From Tetraselmis striata (lineage: Eukaryota > Chlorophyta > Chlorodendrophyceae > Chlorodendrales > Chlorodendraceae): a stretch of 64,000 nt of DNA. Of the stretch, positions 11,024 to 21,221 are shown piece after piece (position 1 is the first letter of the stretch; each line of letters begins with the position of its first letter). A program made the translations under genes and the position numbers. The stretch is from assembly GCA_006384855.1 (NCBI GenBank), contig VCJN01000593.1, positions 186,001 through 250,000 on the forward strand, read 5' to 3'. The notes below the pieces were generated by a model. It was not told where the DNA came from. It saw nothing but the letters and a program-made list of their open reading frames with translations, and did no database searches.

Positions 11024-11530
11024 TTGCTGATGAGCAGCTTTAAGACGTACTCAAGACGTTGTGCCAGCTGTGTTGACAATAATGAGATGTACCATGCCAT
11101 AGGATACAAGAGCATGGGCAAGGACAAGGTCAAAGCGTTGGATCTGTTGCGAAGGCGCACATGGGCAGCAGCAACGAGTGTGTATGTGACGTGCAGCAAC
11201 CATAAGCCAGCAGTAACAGTAGCCAAATGCCAACAACTAGCTGTGACAACTTTGTATGGAAGGCGCAAGCCGCGGGACGGTTAGGGGCCAGCCATAGACC
11301 ATTTTAATCATGGGGTTTGTGCTTCTTTCATTTGTTGCCAGATGCATTGTGCATGCATCTACTAATATCAACTACGCTGCACATTCTATATGCATGTGTG
11401 CTTGCTTCCCCCTCAAAGTGCTGAGTACGGTTCTTTACACAGTACATCACCCAGCTACAAAACTTCTGGAGGGGGGGGAGCAAATCGGAGGGGGCTATGC
11501 CCTAAAACGGGGTCTCTTTTCTCACTGGCC
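11024..11530 (+). mobile_element. TIR-family member E, 3' part with coding remnant
   Basis: The frame 11024-11284 (about 86 codons) encodes a Cys-x2-Cys segment, RRCASCVDNNEMYHAIGYKS, and a basic helix (DKVKALDLLRRRTWAA). This arrangement matches the Cys cluster and basic helix of the 6531-7159 protein. It is followed by a G run (11470-11479) and then CTAAAACGGGG...TCACTGGCC ending at 11530. That is the same order as the right end of the other members (G run, CTAAAAC, inverted-repeat tip ending GGCC or TGCC). The left end was not located, so the copy is probably truncated. Confidence 0.45.
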
Positions 11531-12017
11531 TAATCGAAATAAGCGAAGGCCGAACCCTGCACATAATCATATTCCTGGTCGTCTAAGATGATGAATCCGT
11601 GATCTGAAATCGATTCTAATAGGGGCTTGAAAGCTCGCATGAGATACTGATTGGATATGTGCCAGAGCTATCATCCCATCAGGCATGCCAGACCTACGGG
11701 TACGACTGCAGTTGGCGCAAGTAGAGGTTAAGAGCTCGGCCGGCTTCATCGGCGGACCACGACCTGGCGGGGCGAACTTTAGCGACCACATACATTTAGC
11801 GCTACCAGTATTTTACAATTTAAAAAGTCGCGCCAGGGTCGCGCATAATGATTTAAATTAAAGGATTTATGTTGCATCTTTGCGCACTTACGCTTGCAAT
11901 ATATGTAAATTGCAATATTACCGTATCTTCGCGTGTACAAGTCCGAGCGTAAATATTGTGTATACGAGCACTTTGTACGAGGCACTGAGAAACTTCGTCA
12001 CGTGCTGTCATGAATAC

Positions 12018-13052
12018 GGCCAGTAAGAATTGTAAATGTGTTTTACGTACCCCCCCCCCCCCCCCCCCAACCCCCTCTGATCTGACCCCCCCGTCCACAA
12101 GTTTTGTAGATTGCTGATGCATTGTGTAAAGTACTGTCAACATCAATGTCCAGGGGAAAGTGCTGCATTGTCCATATATTGCGTAGGGGGCAGCTGCCAC
12201 ACACGTAGGTGTGCATATCAAGGCACGAGGGCAGCATTCAGAGCACAAACCACACGATTAACGCAGTAGTAGTGCTCTATGGCTGCCCCTCACCCTTTTA
12301 TTTGGCGTGTGCCCACCATGCAAACTTGAAGTGCCGAGTGGGCACCTCTTCCATCGCATCCCACATGCTATATTGGAGCATGCGGCCGCCACCGGACTCG
12401 CGAATCGCACGCCGCCTCTGACCGCCTCTTACGGCATCTAATAGCCGCACGCCGCCTCTTACGTCTACATCTCATGCTCCACGACGACCACTGCAATATG
12501 TTCGAGCTCAAAGGATATATAGGCGCTAGGGTCCAAGTCGTTCACCGGCTCACTGCATACTCTAGCATGCCGCGCACGGTACGGGCCTCTAGCCAATCCT
12601 CCTCCATGGGATAGAGCACGGGCCTAGCGGAAAGCACCTTGTCTCGTCCCGACTTCGCTTCCACCTTCACGGTGTGCCTGGTGGATTCCGACATGGTGCC
12701 AGCTATATACCCAAGCCGAAGGCTGGCGACGTGAGGTAGGCGTTGTTGTTGACAGATAGATATTTGCGCTTGGCCCGACAACAGCATGCCGGCCTAGCCG
12801 CGCCGGAGGCGGCGGCAGTGCGAGGGTTGCATGGTGAGGAAGCATGGTGAGGGTTGTGCGGTGCGTACGGTTTCAACAGTTGGAGCGGTACGGCGGTTAC
12901 AGTAGTTCAGCGGGTAAAGAAAGCGGGAAGTACTAGCATCAAAACTTTGGGCCAGGCAGGGCCAACTATCAAATCCCCCCCCCCCCCCCCCCTATCTGGT
13001 TTGAGCGAGATTATGGCACCTAACTAAAACACACTTGCAATTCTTACTGGCC
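12018..13052 (-). mobile_element. TIR-family member D, 1.03 kb
   Basis: The left tip reads GGCCAGTAAGAATTG (12018) and continues AAATGTGTTTTA. The reverse complement of the right tip (13025-13052) reads GGCCAGTAAGAATTG, then CAAGTGTGTTTTAG. This is an inverted repeat of about 28 bp with two mismatches. Just inside each tip is a C run (12051-12068 and 12976-12994). The tip is a diverged version of the GGCAGTTACGATTAAATG-TTTTAG tip of members B and C. The element carries the coding remnant at 12542-12787. A flanking target duplication could not be fixed. Confidence 0.65.
12542..12787 (-). pseudogene. N-terminal remnant of the TIR-family protein (member D)
   Basis: This open frame of 81 codons ends VLYPMEEDWLEARTVRGMLE and a stop. 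It aligns with the 16549-16842 protein (CFDFERGWLETHTLRELLEF) and the 25149-25340 protein (VFDFNRQWRETHTLRELLEH). The shared core is an aromatic-x-acid pair, then W-x-E-x-x-T-x-R-x-x-L-E-x-A-V. It stops directly after the core, so the rest of the protein is missing in this copy. Confidence 0.5.
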
Positions 13053-13197
13053 AAATCATCTCGTCATATACAAATACATTACTGATAATGCAATATATAT
13101 CACAAATATCAACAATCGCTACTTTTACTCGTGCCTACAAAAGTAGAAGTCAAGTCAAGTTCGCCCGGGACATCGGCCGAAACCGCCCCAGCGCTTG

Positions 13198-13388
13198 ACC
13201 TCTTGCGCCAACTGCAGTCGCAAGCCTTGCATAGCCCGTAGACCATTGCCTCATTCGAACCCCGAAGGGCTAATGCATCAACTGGGTAAACCCAAGACAC
13301 GCCGGGACGATATTGCTGAAAATTCATCGGCCAGGAATCGAAACCGGGACTCCTTCACGTACGGGACGACCGCTCAACCGAGCGGACA
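13198..13388 (-). repeat. SINE-like repeat with tRNA-like head, copy 1
   Basis: On the minus strand the head reads GTCCGCTCGGTTGAGCGG, like a tRNA D-arm and A box. It is followed at tRNA spacing by CCCGGTTTCGATTCCTGG, like a T-arm and B box with one extra T. The body ends TTGGCGCAAGAGGT. Copy 2 at 39719-39939 has the same head, body landmarks (GGCAATATCG, GTTGATGCAT, CCTTCGGGGTTC, GAGGCAA) and tail. It is longer than a tRNA gene and the arms pair imperfectly, so it is not a functional tRNA. Transcription by RNA polymerase III is an inference from the boxes. Confidence 0.6.
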
Positions 13389-13422
13389 CCGGATGTACCT
13401 TGTGCCTATAGTCGCCATAAAG

Positions 13423-14227
13423 CCCATATTCGAAAAGCCACTTGAACGGCTATGGTCGCCGCTAATCTAGGAAAATCCCACATTCGAAAAGCCGCTAGTT
13501 CGTATATCCACTCTAGGACGTCGTAGTTTTCGATCTCCGAAGGTCCTAGATTAGCGCAAATCTAGGACAAAATATAGGACGCCCTATATTGCCATAGAGG
13601 GCCTTTCGGGCGCTTCCGGAACGTATCTTAGGCCATCCGGGTCACCCCACGAGCATTACGTCGCGACAGACACCCAAACCACCGCTTTACCACCCGAGCC
13701 CGTGCTTCCGCCGCCTATTCAGTGCCGCCCCCACCGTCCGGCGCCATGCATATATAGTGGCTAGTTCCGGGGCATCGGTCATGATGTATCCCTCCGTCAT
13801 GTTAGGCTCGCTCTATTCCGAGTCGCTCTTCCTTTACGAGACCCGACGACGGCGAGAGAGGGTGGAGATGCACCAACCACGGTTGGCTGTCATCCAGACC
13901 CGGACGACGACGGCTCGTCTTCCTCGCGCTAGGGCGCGGTGAATTGGCGGCCCGTCGTCGAGTAGCACGGGGAGGGGGTTAGAGGTTGGGTACCGACGGG
14001 TGGGACAGTGAGCAGTGATGCAGGCCGCGGCGGCTTTGGCTTGGTGGCCCAATCCCGACGCCGGGGTTGGTGCGGGCGGCGCGGCCTTAGTGGGATGACG
14101 ATTTGAGATGGCTATTCGAATATGGGGTAAAACCGTAGATCGTGCACGCTGACTCCTAGATCGGCAAAATAGATAGTCTAAGCAGTCGGATATACGACTA
14201 AGAATCTACCGGCTTTTCGAATATGGG
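13423..14227. mobile_element. fold-back element with 17-bp perfect terminal inverted repeats
   Basis: CCCATATTCGAAAAGCC at 13423-13439 is matched by its exact reverse complement GGCTTTTCGAATATGGG at 14211-14227. Slightly changed second copies lie just inside each end (13478, CCCACATTCGAAAAGCC; 14106, GGCTATTCGAATATGGGG). The 805-bp interior also has a hairpin near 13548-13571 (TCCTAGATT - AGCGCA - AATCTAGGA). No transposase is encoded, and the small frame at 13757-13942 has no motif. This is a non-autonomous DNA element. No target duplication is obvious. Confidence 0.65.
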
Positions 14228-14638
14228 TGGTTCGATGCGCTGCTACGACATACATAAAACACTGACGGCGGCGGCGGTAGTGTGCTGCATAATCCGCGAA
14301 GTACCCGTACATGGTACCATCAAGTAGGCTTATGTGTACTGTACATAGTAGCTACATGAGCTAGCTGCAAAAGGTGATCAGGAACCTACCGGAAAAGGCA
14401 ATAGGAACCGTCTATATGTTGTGCGCTCGTACATATAGTCGGCTTTTTTATCTGCCTCTTCTGCCACATATCATGTGTCACCCCCCCCCCCCCCCCCCCC
14501 CGCTCATCGCAAGAGAATATTGCGCTCGTTTACGATATCAGATAATGATGTCGGATGTTCTCTCTACATATGAATAAGGATTATGTGAAGGATGATGTCG
14601 TTACGACGTCAGCAACTTGCGTTGCTATCACGATATAC
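14228..14638. other. no gene recognised
   Basis: Contains a C run (14481-14501) and AT-rich simple sequence. No coding evidence. Confidence 0.5.
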
Positions 14639-15705
14639 TAGGGTTGCGCTGAAGGGCATGTGCAGGGTATTTCGGCATGGACTCCTTGCTTTGGGTAGAT
14701 TAAGTTCGGGCTGAATACCTCCTTGCAATGGCATGAATACCCCAGGTCATCCCGTACCTAAATTCCACATAGAAATACGACTTTTGGGTGTCATGGGGCC
14801 CGGCTGTATAGGATTGACTACCTCTGAATAGTCCTAGCCCGAAGATATATCGCTATTCGTATGTGTTATTCTTGGCGCCAAGTATAATTGGTCATCATGC
14901 TGGCATGCTGGCGGCTGCCCGGCGAAGGATAACTTACCACAACGCGCATCACACAATGCCACACCACTTTCGTCTCGCCAAACCACTCACTCTTCCCTCA
15001 CATTACACACATATGGACGATGTAGACGAGTGTGGATGAGTATGGACGGGTAGTATTACGAGTATGGACGATGCTGCGGAGCCAGCCGCGGAGCCTTCAG
15101 AGAACGCCGGCGAGGCGGAGGGTAGGTGGCGTTACGGTGTCATCGGGAGGCGCTCAGCAGACGGCCGCCATCAACGCCGAGGCGGCATAAGCCCGCGGCC
15201 GCGCCGCCGTCCGCCCCTCTGCTAACCGCCGTAGCGCGTTGGTGACTCCTTTCAATTCCGTACCGCGCCTAATGAGTCCGTGTTCCATATCCCACCGATG
15301 CCAATATTCCGATAGAACTCGACGACGCCGATGAGGATGATCCCGGCGTCGAATAACCCCCGAACGTATGGCAACGCAAGGACATGCTCGTGAAATAATA
15401 ACCTAAAACTCACATGGGGTCTCACCGCAAAGGCGGGAGAATCCGAGGTTTTAATCAGACACATGTAACACTATGTTCATCAGCCGTAAAAACGTTTTTT
15501 GCCACTTGTCTGCGCCGGGGAGGGAGGAAAGGGGGGCGGGGGTATCAATGCCTGAATTAAGCATGAAGACCTGCATACCTGAACAGAACATACTTTAGGG
15601 TGAATTCTGGGGCTTAATACAGGCTAAGTGTGTTTTAGCTGATTTGAGCTGAATTTAGTTCAGCTTGAACTGAAAACAGCCAAAGGGTGCTTCAGCGCAA
15701 CCCTG
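14639..15705. mobile_element. hAT-type MITE, copy 1 (1067 bp)
   Basis: It starts TAGGGTTGCGCTGAAG and ends CTTCAGCGCAACCCTG, giving terminal inverted repeats of about 15 bp. The interior matches 46987-51329 once the Ty3 insertion there is removed: the same start, the CACACAATGCCACACCACTTT-like block, GATGCTGCGGAGCCAGCC, and the terminal TTCAGCTGAATT-rich stretch. The lengths agree to one base (1067 against 1068). Flanks GATATACT and GATAATAT resemble an 8-bp target duplication that has diverged. No transposase is encoded. Confidence 0.75.
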
Positions 15706-16212
15706 GATAATATCTTTTGTAGCTACCTCATGCAGTATTATATTATCATCAATAATAATTCAAGGTAAGGCATGTGAGAAAAATGATCGGGTTTAGGTCC
15801 CCCTCCCCGATTTGCCCCCCCCCCCCCCCCTGCCCCCTCAGCAGTATTGTAGCTGGATCATATATATCGTATAAGATACTACACTAATCAATGTAATGGG
15901 GGACTGCCAGTTGTGCATGTGTCTGTGCAACAACAATTTGCGTGCTGAATGAGGTGTTGGGAGCCGGCATGTTGTTGACTGTCGTGCGAATAATAACGAC
16001 GCATCATTATTGGGTACATAGGCAGCTGCATGTCGCGACATGGCGACGGCTGCTGCTGCGGCGCCTGCGCACAAGACGGTTGCAGTCGTCATGTACTACT
16101 GCCAATGTACTACTTGTTGGACAATACTCTAGTTTATGTAATGAGCACAATCGACCCCACGCGCATTTTGGCCATTTCATTGGAGTCCCAAAGCCGATCA
16201 TCTTTTCTCACA
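15706..16212. other. spacer without a recognised gene
   Basis: A C run lies at 15818-15832. Short frames in both directions overlap and carry no motif. It ends where TIR-family member A begins. Confidence 0.4.
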
Positions 16213-16548
16213 GGCGCGGCCCGATTTTAATGTTACGTTTTAATTTTAAACTTTCCGAAGAAGTAGACGAGGGGTTCACTTTGCAAGTGGCCTCAACTTT
16301 ATGTTCACGTACTTCAGCAGTACTAGGCGGCTGGGGGCGGTGCATGAGCGGCTGGGGGCGCAGCTCCGTACCGCCGCCGCTGTTAATATCTAGGTCAGGC
16401 ATATCCTTGGACGGCGCTTGGTCAGGCAAGACAGGCACCTCCCGTTGGCCCACCCTAACACCCAACATCTCACCCGTCCTTGCCAAGATGGTTGACTACG
16501 ACAACGATCTCAGCCCGAAAATCGATGTGATATGGGAGGGCCGGCTTC

Positions 16549-16842
16549 TTGCCAAGTCTATGCTTCGACTTTGAGCGGGGGTGGCTGGAGACGCACACTC
16601 TCCGCGAGCTCTTGGAGTTTGCGGTTGGCGAGTTCGACAGCAACATGGTGTTGAGAGCCGGCGCCAACATCTCCGCCAACTGCGTGCAACACGTGGACGT
16701 CATGACCGCCTCAAGGCGTAAGAGGCGCCAGCCTCAAGACAAGTACGACATCAGCCGCATGCTGGAGAAGGAGGCATGGAAGGTGATGCATGACGTCCCA
16801 ACCGACAACTTCACCTTCGACATGGAGCTACAAGGAGGCTAG
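16549..16842 (+). CDS. N-terminal protein segment of the TIR family, function unknown
   Basis: This frame has 97 codons and a conserved core, CFDFERGWLETHTLRELLEF, followed by AVGEFDSN and a central Cys/His pair (NCVQHVDV), then a basic segment and an acidic end. Related proteins are encoded at 25149 and, on the minus strand, 12542. Conservation of the core between copies with different DNA suggests a once-functional protein. Upstream in another frame lies IDVIWEGRLLAKS, whose counterpart (VVWEGM) precedes the core at 25149, so the true start lies further left and the frame is broken once. After the TAG stop at 16842 the same frame stays open to about 17028. No known domain is recognised. Confidence 0.5.
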   Translation: MPSLCFDFERGWLETHTLRELLEFAVGEFDSNMVLRAGANISANCVQHVDVMTASRRKRRQPQDKYDISRMLEKEAWKVMHDVPTDNFTFDMELQGG

Positions 16843-16993
16843 GCTTCACAGAGGCAGGTAGAGGTCTTCTCGCAGCTTCGCGCCGCTTCTGCCGCGCAAC
16901 ACAGCGAACGCGCCCTCCCAGCTCTTAGGCAGACAAAGACGATGACTGCGGATGAGGTGTTGGACAACAACGTGATCGAACACTCCCACCACC

Positions 16994-17368
16994 ATGCCAA
17001 GTGCCGGCCAGCGCCCACAGAGGCATGAAGAGCAGGCTCCACATGAGATCATCACTACAACCACCATGGACATCAACAGACCCGAGGAGCAACAGAAGGC
17101 CGCGGTCGTCGCCGCTCTCGATGCGCCGCGTAGCGGCAGAGCCCAACCCCCCAAAATTGCCGCAATTACCATTGCCGCAAAGGAATTCACAGGCACCCGA
17201 CTCCCACCTGCTATCCGCCGTCTCCGCCGCGTTTTGCGCCGCCAGGCCCGCCAGCCCCCAATTGATGTTCCCCCTGGTACCGACTGTGCCACACAAGTCG
17301 CCCTGCTATTCAGCGATATGGCGACCCGCAACCGTGCGACGGGGGTCCACATGCGCCGTATCCTATGA
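16994..17368 (+). CDS. unrecognised basic protein inside TIR-family member A
   Basis: 124 codons. The second half reads RLPPAIRRLRRVLRRQARQP followed by CATQVALLFSDMATRNRATG, a basic helix and then a helical segment, with coding-like composition. It overlaps the next frame by four bases. No family is recognised. It could be an exon of a larger gene shared with the preceding and following frames. Confidence 0.35.
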   Translation: MPSAGQRPQRHEEQAPHEIITTTTMDINRPEEQQKAAVVAALDAPRSGRAQPPKIAAITIAAKEFTGTRLPPAIRRLRRVLRRQARQPPIDVPPGTDCATQVALLFSDMATRNRATGVHMRRIL

Positions 17369-17880
17369 ACCCGATCCACACCCTCGGCCCCAAGCTCGGG
17401 GCACACACATCAACTCACGACGTACGGGCGGTGACCAGACGCGCCCCTATGCCGGCTGCCGCCTCTCCGACAGAGGTGAGCAGAGCTGGACTCGCCACTA
17501 ACACGAGATCCGACGCGAAACTCGTCGCAGCCAGAACCATGCACCTGCGTTGGCGGGAGAGGCCGGCGACTATTCACCAACCGGAGCCGACTACAGCCGA
17601 CCAGTCGGCGATGCACCATGGCCAACTCCCCCGGGAGCTCCCCCGGGAGCCACCACCAACTAGCCAGCTACAAGAGGCCCACCCCCCGGCCGCGGCAGCC
17701 CCTCAAGACACGGGGATGGACGGCGAAGACCCGCCACCGGAAGATCAGCCGGCGACAAGCGTCGATCTAGCCCCGCACCCCGAGCCGGCTCCACCGGCCG
17801 CAGCCCAAGCCCCCACCGCGAGAAGAGAGGCCTCGGAGGCCACCAACCCCTCGAGCATACCTCCACAACCAGCACACTAG
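17365..17880 (+). CDS. Pro/Ala-rich low-complexity protein inside TIR-family member A
   Basis: 171 codons ending at a TAG at 17880. The N-terminal third is basic. From about residue 75 on it is dominated by Pro, Ala, Glu and Gln (PREPPPTSQL, EDPPPEDQPA, PEPAPPAAAQ). No domain. It follows directly on the preceding frame and may be its continuation after a frame change. An open frame in GC-rich DNA of this length can occur by chance, so confidence is low. Confidence 0.3.
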   Translation: MNPIHTLGPKLGAHTSTHDVRAVTRRAPMPAAASPTEVSRAGLATNTRSDAKLVAARTMHLRWRERPATIHQPEPTTADQSAMHHGQLPRELPREPPPTSQLQEAHPPAAAAPQDTGMDGEDPPPEDQPATSVDLAPHPEPAPPAAAQAPTARREASEATNPSSIPPQPAH

Positions 17881-19128
17881 CCCAGGCGTCCCGCCTGGCC
17901 CAGCTCGCGGCAGAGGCTCATCGACCCCGCCGCCCCCCGCGCCGGACGACCCCCTTGTAGCCGCAGGTGGGCCGTATGCGGATGCTCCGCAGGCAAGGCA
18001 CCCAACCCCAAGCCGGACGCACGCCCGCGACTATCAACGCCTAACCCAAGCAAGAACTACGGACATTTGAATTTAGCCGGTACGCCCGGAATAATGCATT
18101 TTTCGAATTTACCAGCACTTTCCCCGCAAGTATTACAAACAGTGTATCGCCCGACCCGCGGGCTTGGTACATACGCACGAGACGAAGTCATCATGCCATT
18201 AAACGCAATATACTGGGCCCCAAAAAATAGAAATGGAGGGCATTGTAGCCCCCATCTCCCCGAGCTAGCCGGCTCAGCGGTACATAAAGACTGAGCACCA
18301 TGCATGCAGCTACTCCGGTCAGCTCCCCTCTCCCATCACATCTCAGTAGCAGCAGGCGGGACGCCTCTGGCTGCCTCAGCGTGCCTGCTCAGCTCTGGAT
18401 GGGATGGGTCTCACTTAGGGAGGGACAAACATGGGGGCGATGCTGTCTTAGCTATAGCCCACTGGACAGAGGAGGGGCTAGGAAACATAAACGGATGGCC
18501 GATAGCTTGAACTGTGATAAGACTTCGTGTTCCCCACTGTGGTTAGAGATAGCAGGTCCTAAGAACAACTCAGTCTGAGCGAGTGGATGCAGCAGACTTG
18601 ACGTTGTAATCAATTTCAATGTCAATTTCAATTTGATCGAACACTAGCGGAGCTAGAGAGTCGGCGGCTGGGCGGCAACCGGCACCGAGACAACCGGTAT
18701 GCGGTTCACAGCCCGCATCGCGAAAGGCATATATTCCCCCTTACACACGAAATTTAGGCGGCGATGGAGAAGACCGGTACCACATGTGGGTTCCGCCCCT
18801 CAAGATGCAGCCATGCTTCCATCGATAGATGATATTTGAACGAGCTGAGCTGTTGCTGTCGCTACACCTCGAAACCGAAACCGAACTCGTCCTCATTACA
18901 ACGAACGGTATCCCTAGCGCCGCCGCCGCCGTCCGTATAGAACCCTGAGCGCACCGGCCGCATCGCGTCCGCGCGTACCGTACCATGGAAACGTTTCTCC
19001 AACTAACGGACTGCGTGTGGTGCAGCGAACAATCCCCTCCCGAGTGGGCTTTAGTACCTCATCCACAAGAAGCATCAGGAAGGCCAAAAGGGCAAGCATA
19101 TATATAGGAACGGCTCACTATAAAGAGC
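17881..19128. other. interior of TIR-family member A without recognised gene
   Basis: A minus-strand frame at 18057-18305 contains a Cys-x2-Cys segment (CNTCGESAGKFEKC) and a plus-strand frame overlaps it. Neither can be tied to a family. The rest is unassigned. Confidence 0.3.
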
Positions 19129-19660
19129 ATGCTCGAGCTAGACGCTGCGTTCACAAACACCGAACGCCGATTGGCGACACCAAGGGCAGTTGCCGCACTG
19201 CATGAAGCCCTATCTTCATCTCAAAGCCATGTCCGACAGTATCACGGGCGTCTCTACGGGCAGGTCAAGCGGCAGAGGGTGGCACATGCTGCCATCGACG
19301 CGCTCCGCAACGCTGCCCATGCCGAGTATTGCACATATTTAATATTACACACACAAGAAGAAGAACCCCAACTTGGCAGTTCATTCCCACCTTGTGTGCA
19401 ATGTTTGCATGATCATCAGGCGATGAGGAATGTTGCCAGTATGTGCTGTCTCCAACCCCGTTCACGCTTGCCACACGACTGCTTCCACTGGTGATGCGTT
19501 TTGTTGATGTCGAGGTGATGAAGACGGAAGATTCATAGGTGATGTGCGACACATTGTCTACACTACCACTGTTTTGCCTTTATTTGTGCAAAACCTGTGA
19601 GCGTGCCGGCTATCACGTGCTCGTGTGGGCCGCCACGGCCAACTGTTCATGAGAATATTC
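19129..19660 (+). pseudogene. C-terminal coding remnant of the TIR-family protein (member A)
   Basis: Frame 19129-19494 begins with a helical segment (RRLATPRAVAALHEALSS). Further on, the DNA around ACACAAGAAGAAGAACCCC and GCATGATCATCA matches the 25.7-25.8 kb region of member B. Near 19575-19650, in another frame, it reads CLYLCKTCERAGYHVLVW. The Cys-x2-Cys-Glu-Arg motif corresponds to ICKICERG in member B. Several frame changes show the copy is decayed. Confidence 0.4.
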
Positions 19661-19856
19661 GAGAACTTGATAGGCATGCAATATTGCGCAGCACGGCAAC
19701 GCAGTGCGGCGAGAGCAACAGCAACACATAGCAATGCCATACAACAGCTTAGCAGCATGATAGCACTACATGGAGGGGATGGATAGGGCCACCGTGTGGT
19801 TGGGTTCCCATGATGCTAACTGTAATATGGTCATGGTTCCAAAAAATGCCCGCCCG

Positions 19857-19887
<31 letters not shown>

Positions 19888-20139
19888 TTCATTTTATGCT
19901 TGCATATGGCAGGGAACACCCTTATGCACACAGCCATGCATTGAAACCATACAAAAGTTATGCCAGTGGTAGTTATAATTATTAGTTACATGGTAGTTAT
20001 AATTATGCAACTTTGGACGACATGTTCTACAAAGTCATTTGAGATCAACATATATAAAGTACAGGGGGGTGATAAACGTGGGGGAGGGGGGGGGGGGGGG
20101 GGGGGGGTTTCTAAAACATAAAATTAAATCGGACCTGCC

Positions 20140-21221
20140 TAATCCTTGGTAAGGATTGCCATCAGTTTCACCAACTGCGTTTCGTACGACTTCATCATTA
20201 CAGGAATAAACAGTCCTGAGAAAGTACCTGTACAGTAGCGACTAAAGGACCAAGAGTTCGTAGTCGATGATGGCGAATCTTACCTTTTGCGTAATATTTG
20301 GCTGTAACGTACTAGCGCGACGATCATCAGCGAGAAGGATCTAGTGACGACATGGAAATATGGGGATACCGGTACTGGTGCACGCACCTCCCCTCTGCCC
20401 GTAGCGCGACTTAAGATTGCTTCGAGTACAGTACCGATACTACGGGCGCCGACCCGACTGTAAGAACACAAAATTGAAGAACGCGCTTTGTCTTAGTGAC
20501 GGAAGACGAATACATCACGTTGTCATGACGATATTTATGAAAGTTGGCTAACTCAAATTCTGATGAGAGCGTTTTTTGGTGCGCTGTTCTTCTTCTTTAC
20601 CGGGTCAGCATCCGTACTCGTACCTGTGAAACTGTATGGAGATGGGACAGTATTTTAGGATTAGTTACATGAGCTGCTAGCTGCAAAGGCGATCAGGAAA
20701 CCACCCGAAAAGGCAATAGGAATCGTCCACTATACAGCAATTGTGCGGTGGTGGTACAGTATATCATTGCCAGCATCAGAGCCGGCGGCGGTAGTGCCGT
20801 GCGGGATTTTGATATCCTGATGTTGAGGCTACTCCTTGCAGCAGTGGGCGGGTACACAGGTACCAGACCGAGTAATCATTGGCGGTATAGGTATGACCAC
20901 ACAACTAAAAATAGAGAACATGGCTACCGGTATATGCGCGGTGGGCGCACAACACACCGCCTCATAATCAATAATGAATTTGTATGGCCACTACATACGC
21001 CGCCAAGCAACTCGCTCGACACACACACTACCAGGACATGCTCCCACTTAGCCGCCGCTGAGTTCTTCCAACTGATATCAGCCGCTGTGGAACTGAGACA
21101 CCTCGATCCTGGCTATCATCTCCACTTCCGCCGTGCGGCAATTGGCCCCTATTTGCCGTCGCGCGCTGTGCCGGTTGTATCTGCGCCACCCAAGCATACA
21201 TATCTAGAGAACGGGCCCGTC
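20140..21221. other. no firm gene; open frame leading into the BED-finger protein
   Basis: The frame that encodes the next protein is open back to about 20748, but 20748-21221 lacks any motif and its composition differs from the conserved part. 20140-20747 has no coding evidence. Confidence 0.4.

Larger units (their letters stand above)
16213..20139 (+). mobile_element. TIR-family member A, longest copy (3.9 kb)
   Basis: The left tip GGCGCGGCCCGATTTTAATG followed by TTACGTTTTA is the inverted counterpart of the right tip (CTAAAAC at 20111 to GGACCTGCC at 20139). Both are diverged forms of the tip seen in members B and C. Next to the right tip are a G run (20086-20107) and, upstream, a C run (19858-19887) set in a block (GGTTCCAAAAA ... 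TTTTATGCTTGCATATGGCAGGGAACACC) that recurs in members B and C. Coding pieces are at 16549-16842, 16994-17368, 17365-17880 and 19129-19494. It is the only copy long enough to represent a near-complete element. Confidence 0.6.

Noticed and set aside
13320-13388. Functional tRNA gene at the SINE-like head
   Set aside because: The acceptor and T arms pair poorly, the B box has an extra base, and the same sequence recurs as part of a longer repeat.
16846-17406. 186-codon minus-strand frame
   Set aside because: It overlaps plus-strand frames with better composition and is probably their shadow. No motif.
20748-21221. Upstream extension of the BED-finger protein to 20748
   Set aside because: The added 158 residues have no motif and resemble translated non-coding DNA. 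The ATG at 21222 directly precedes the finger.
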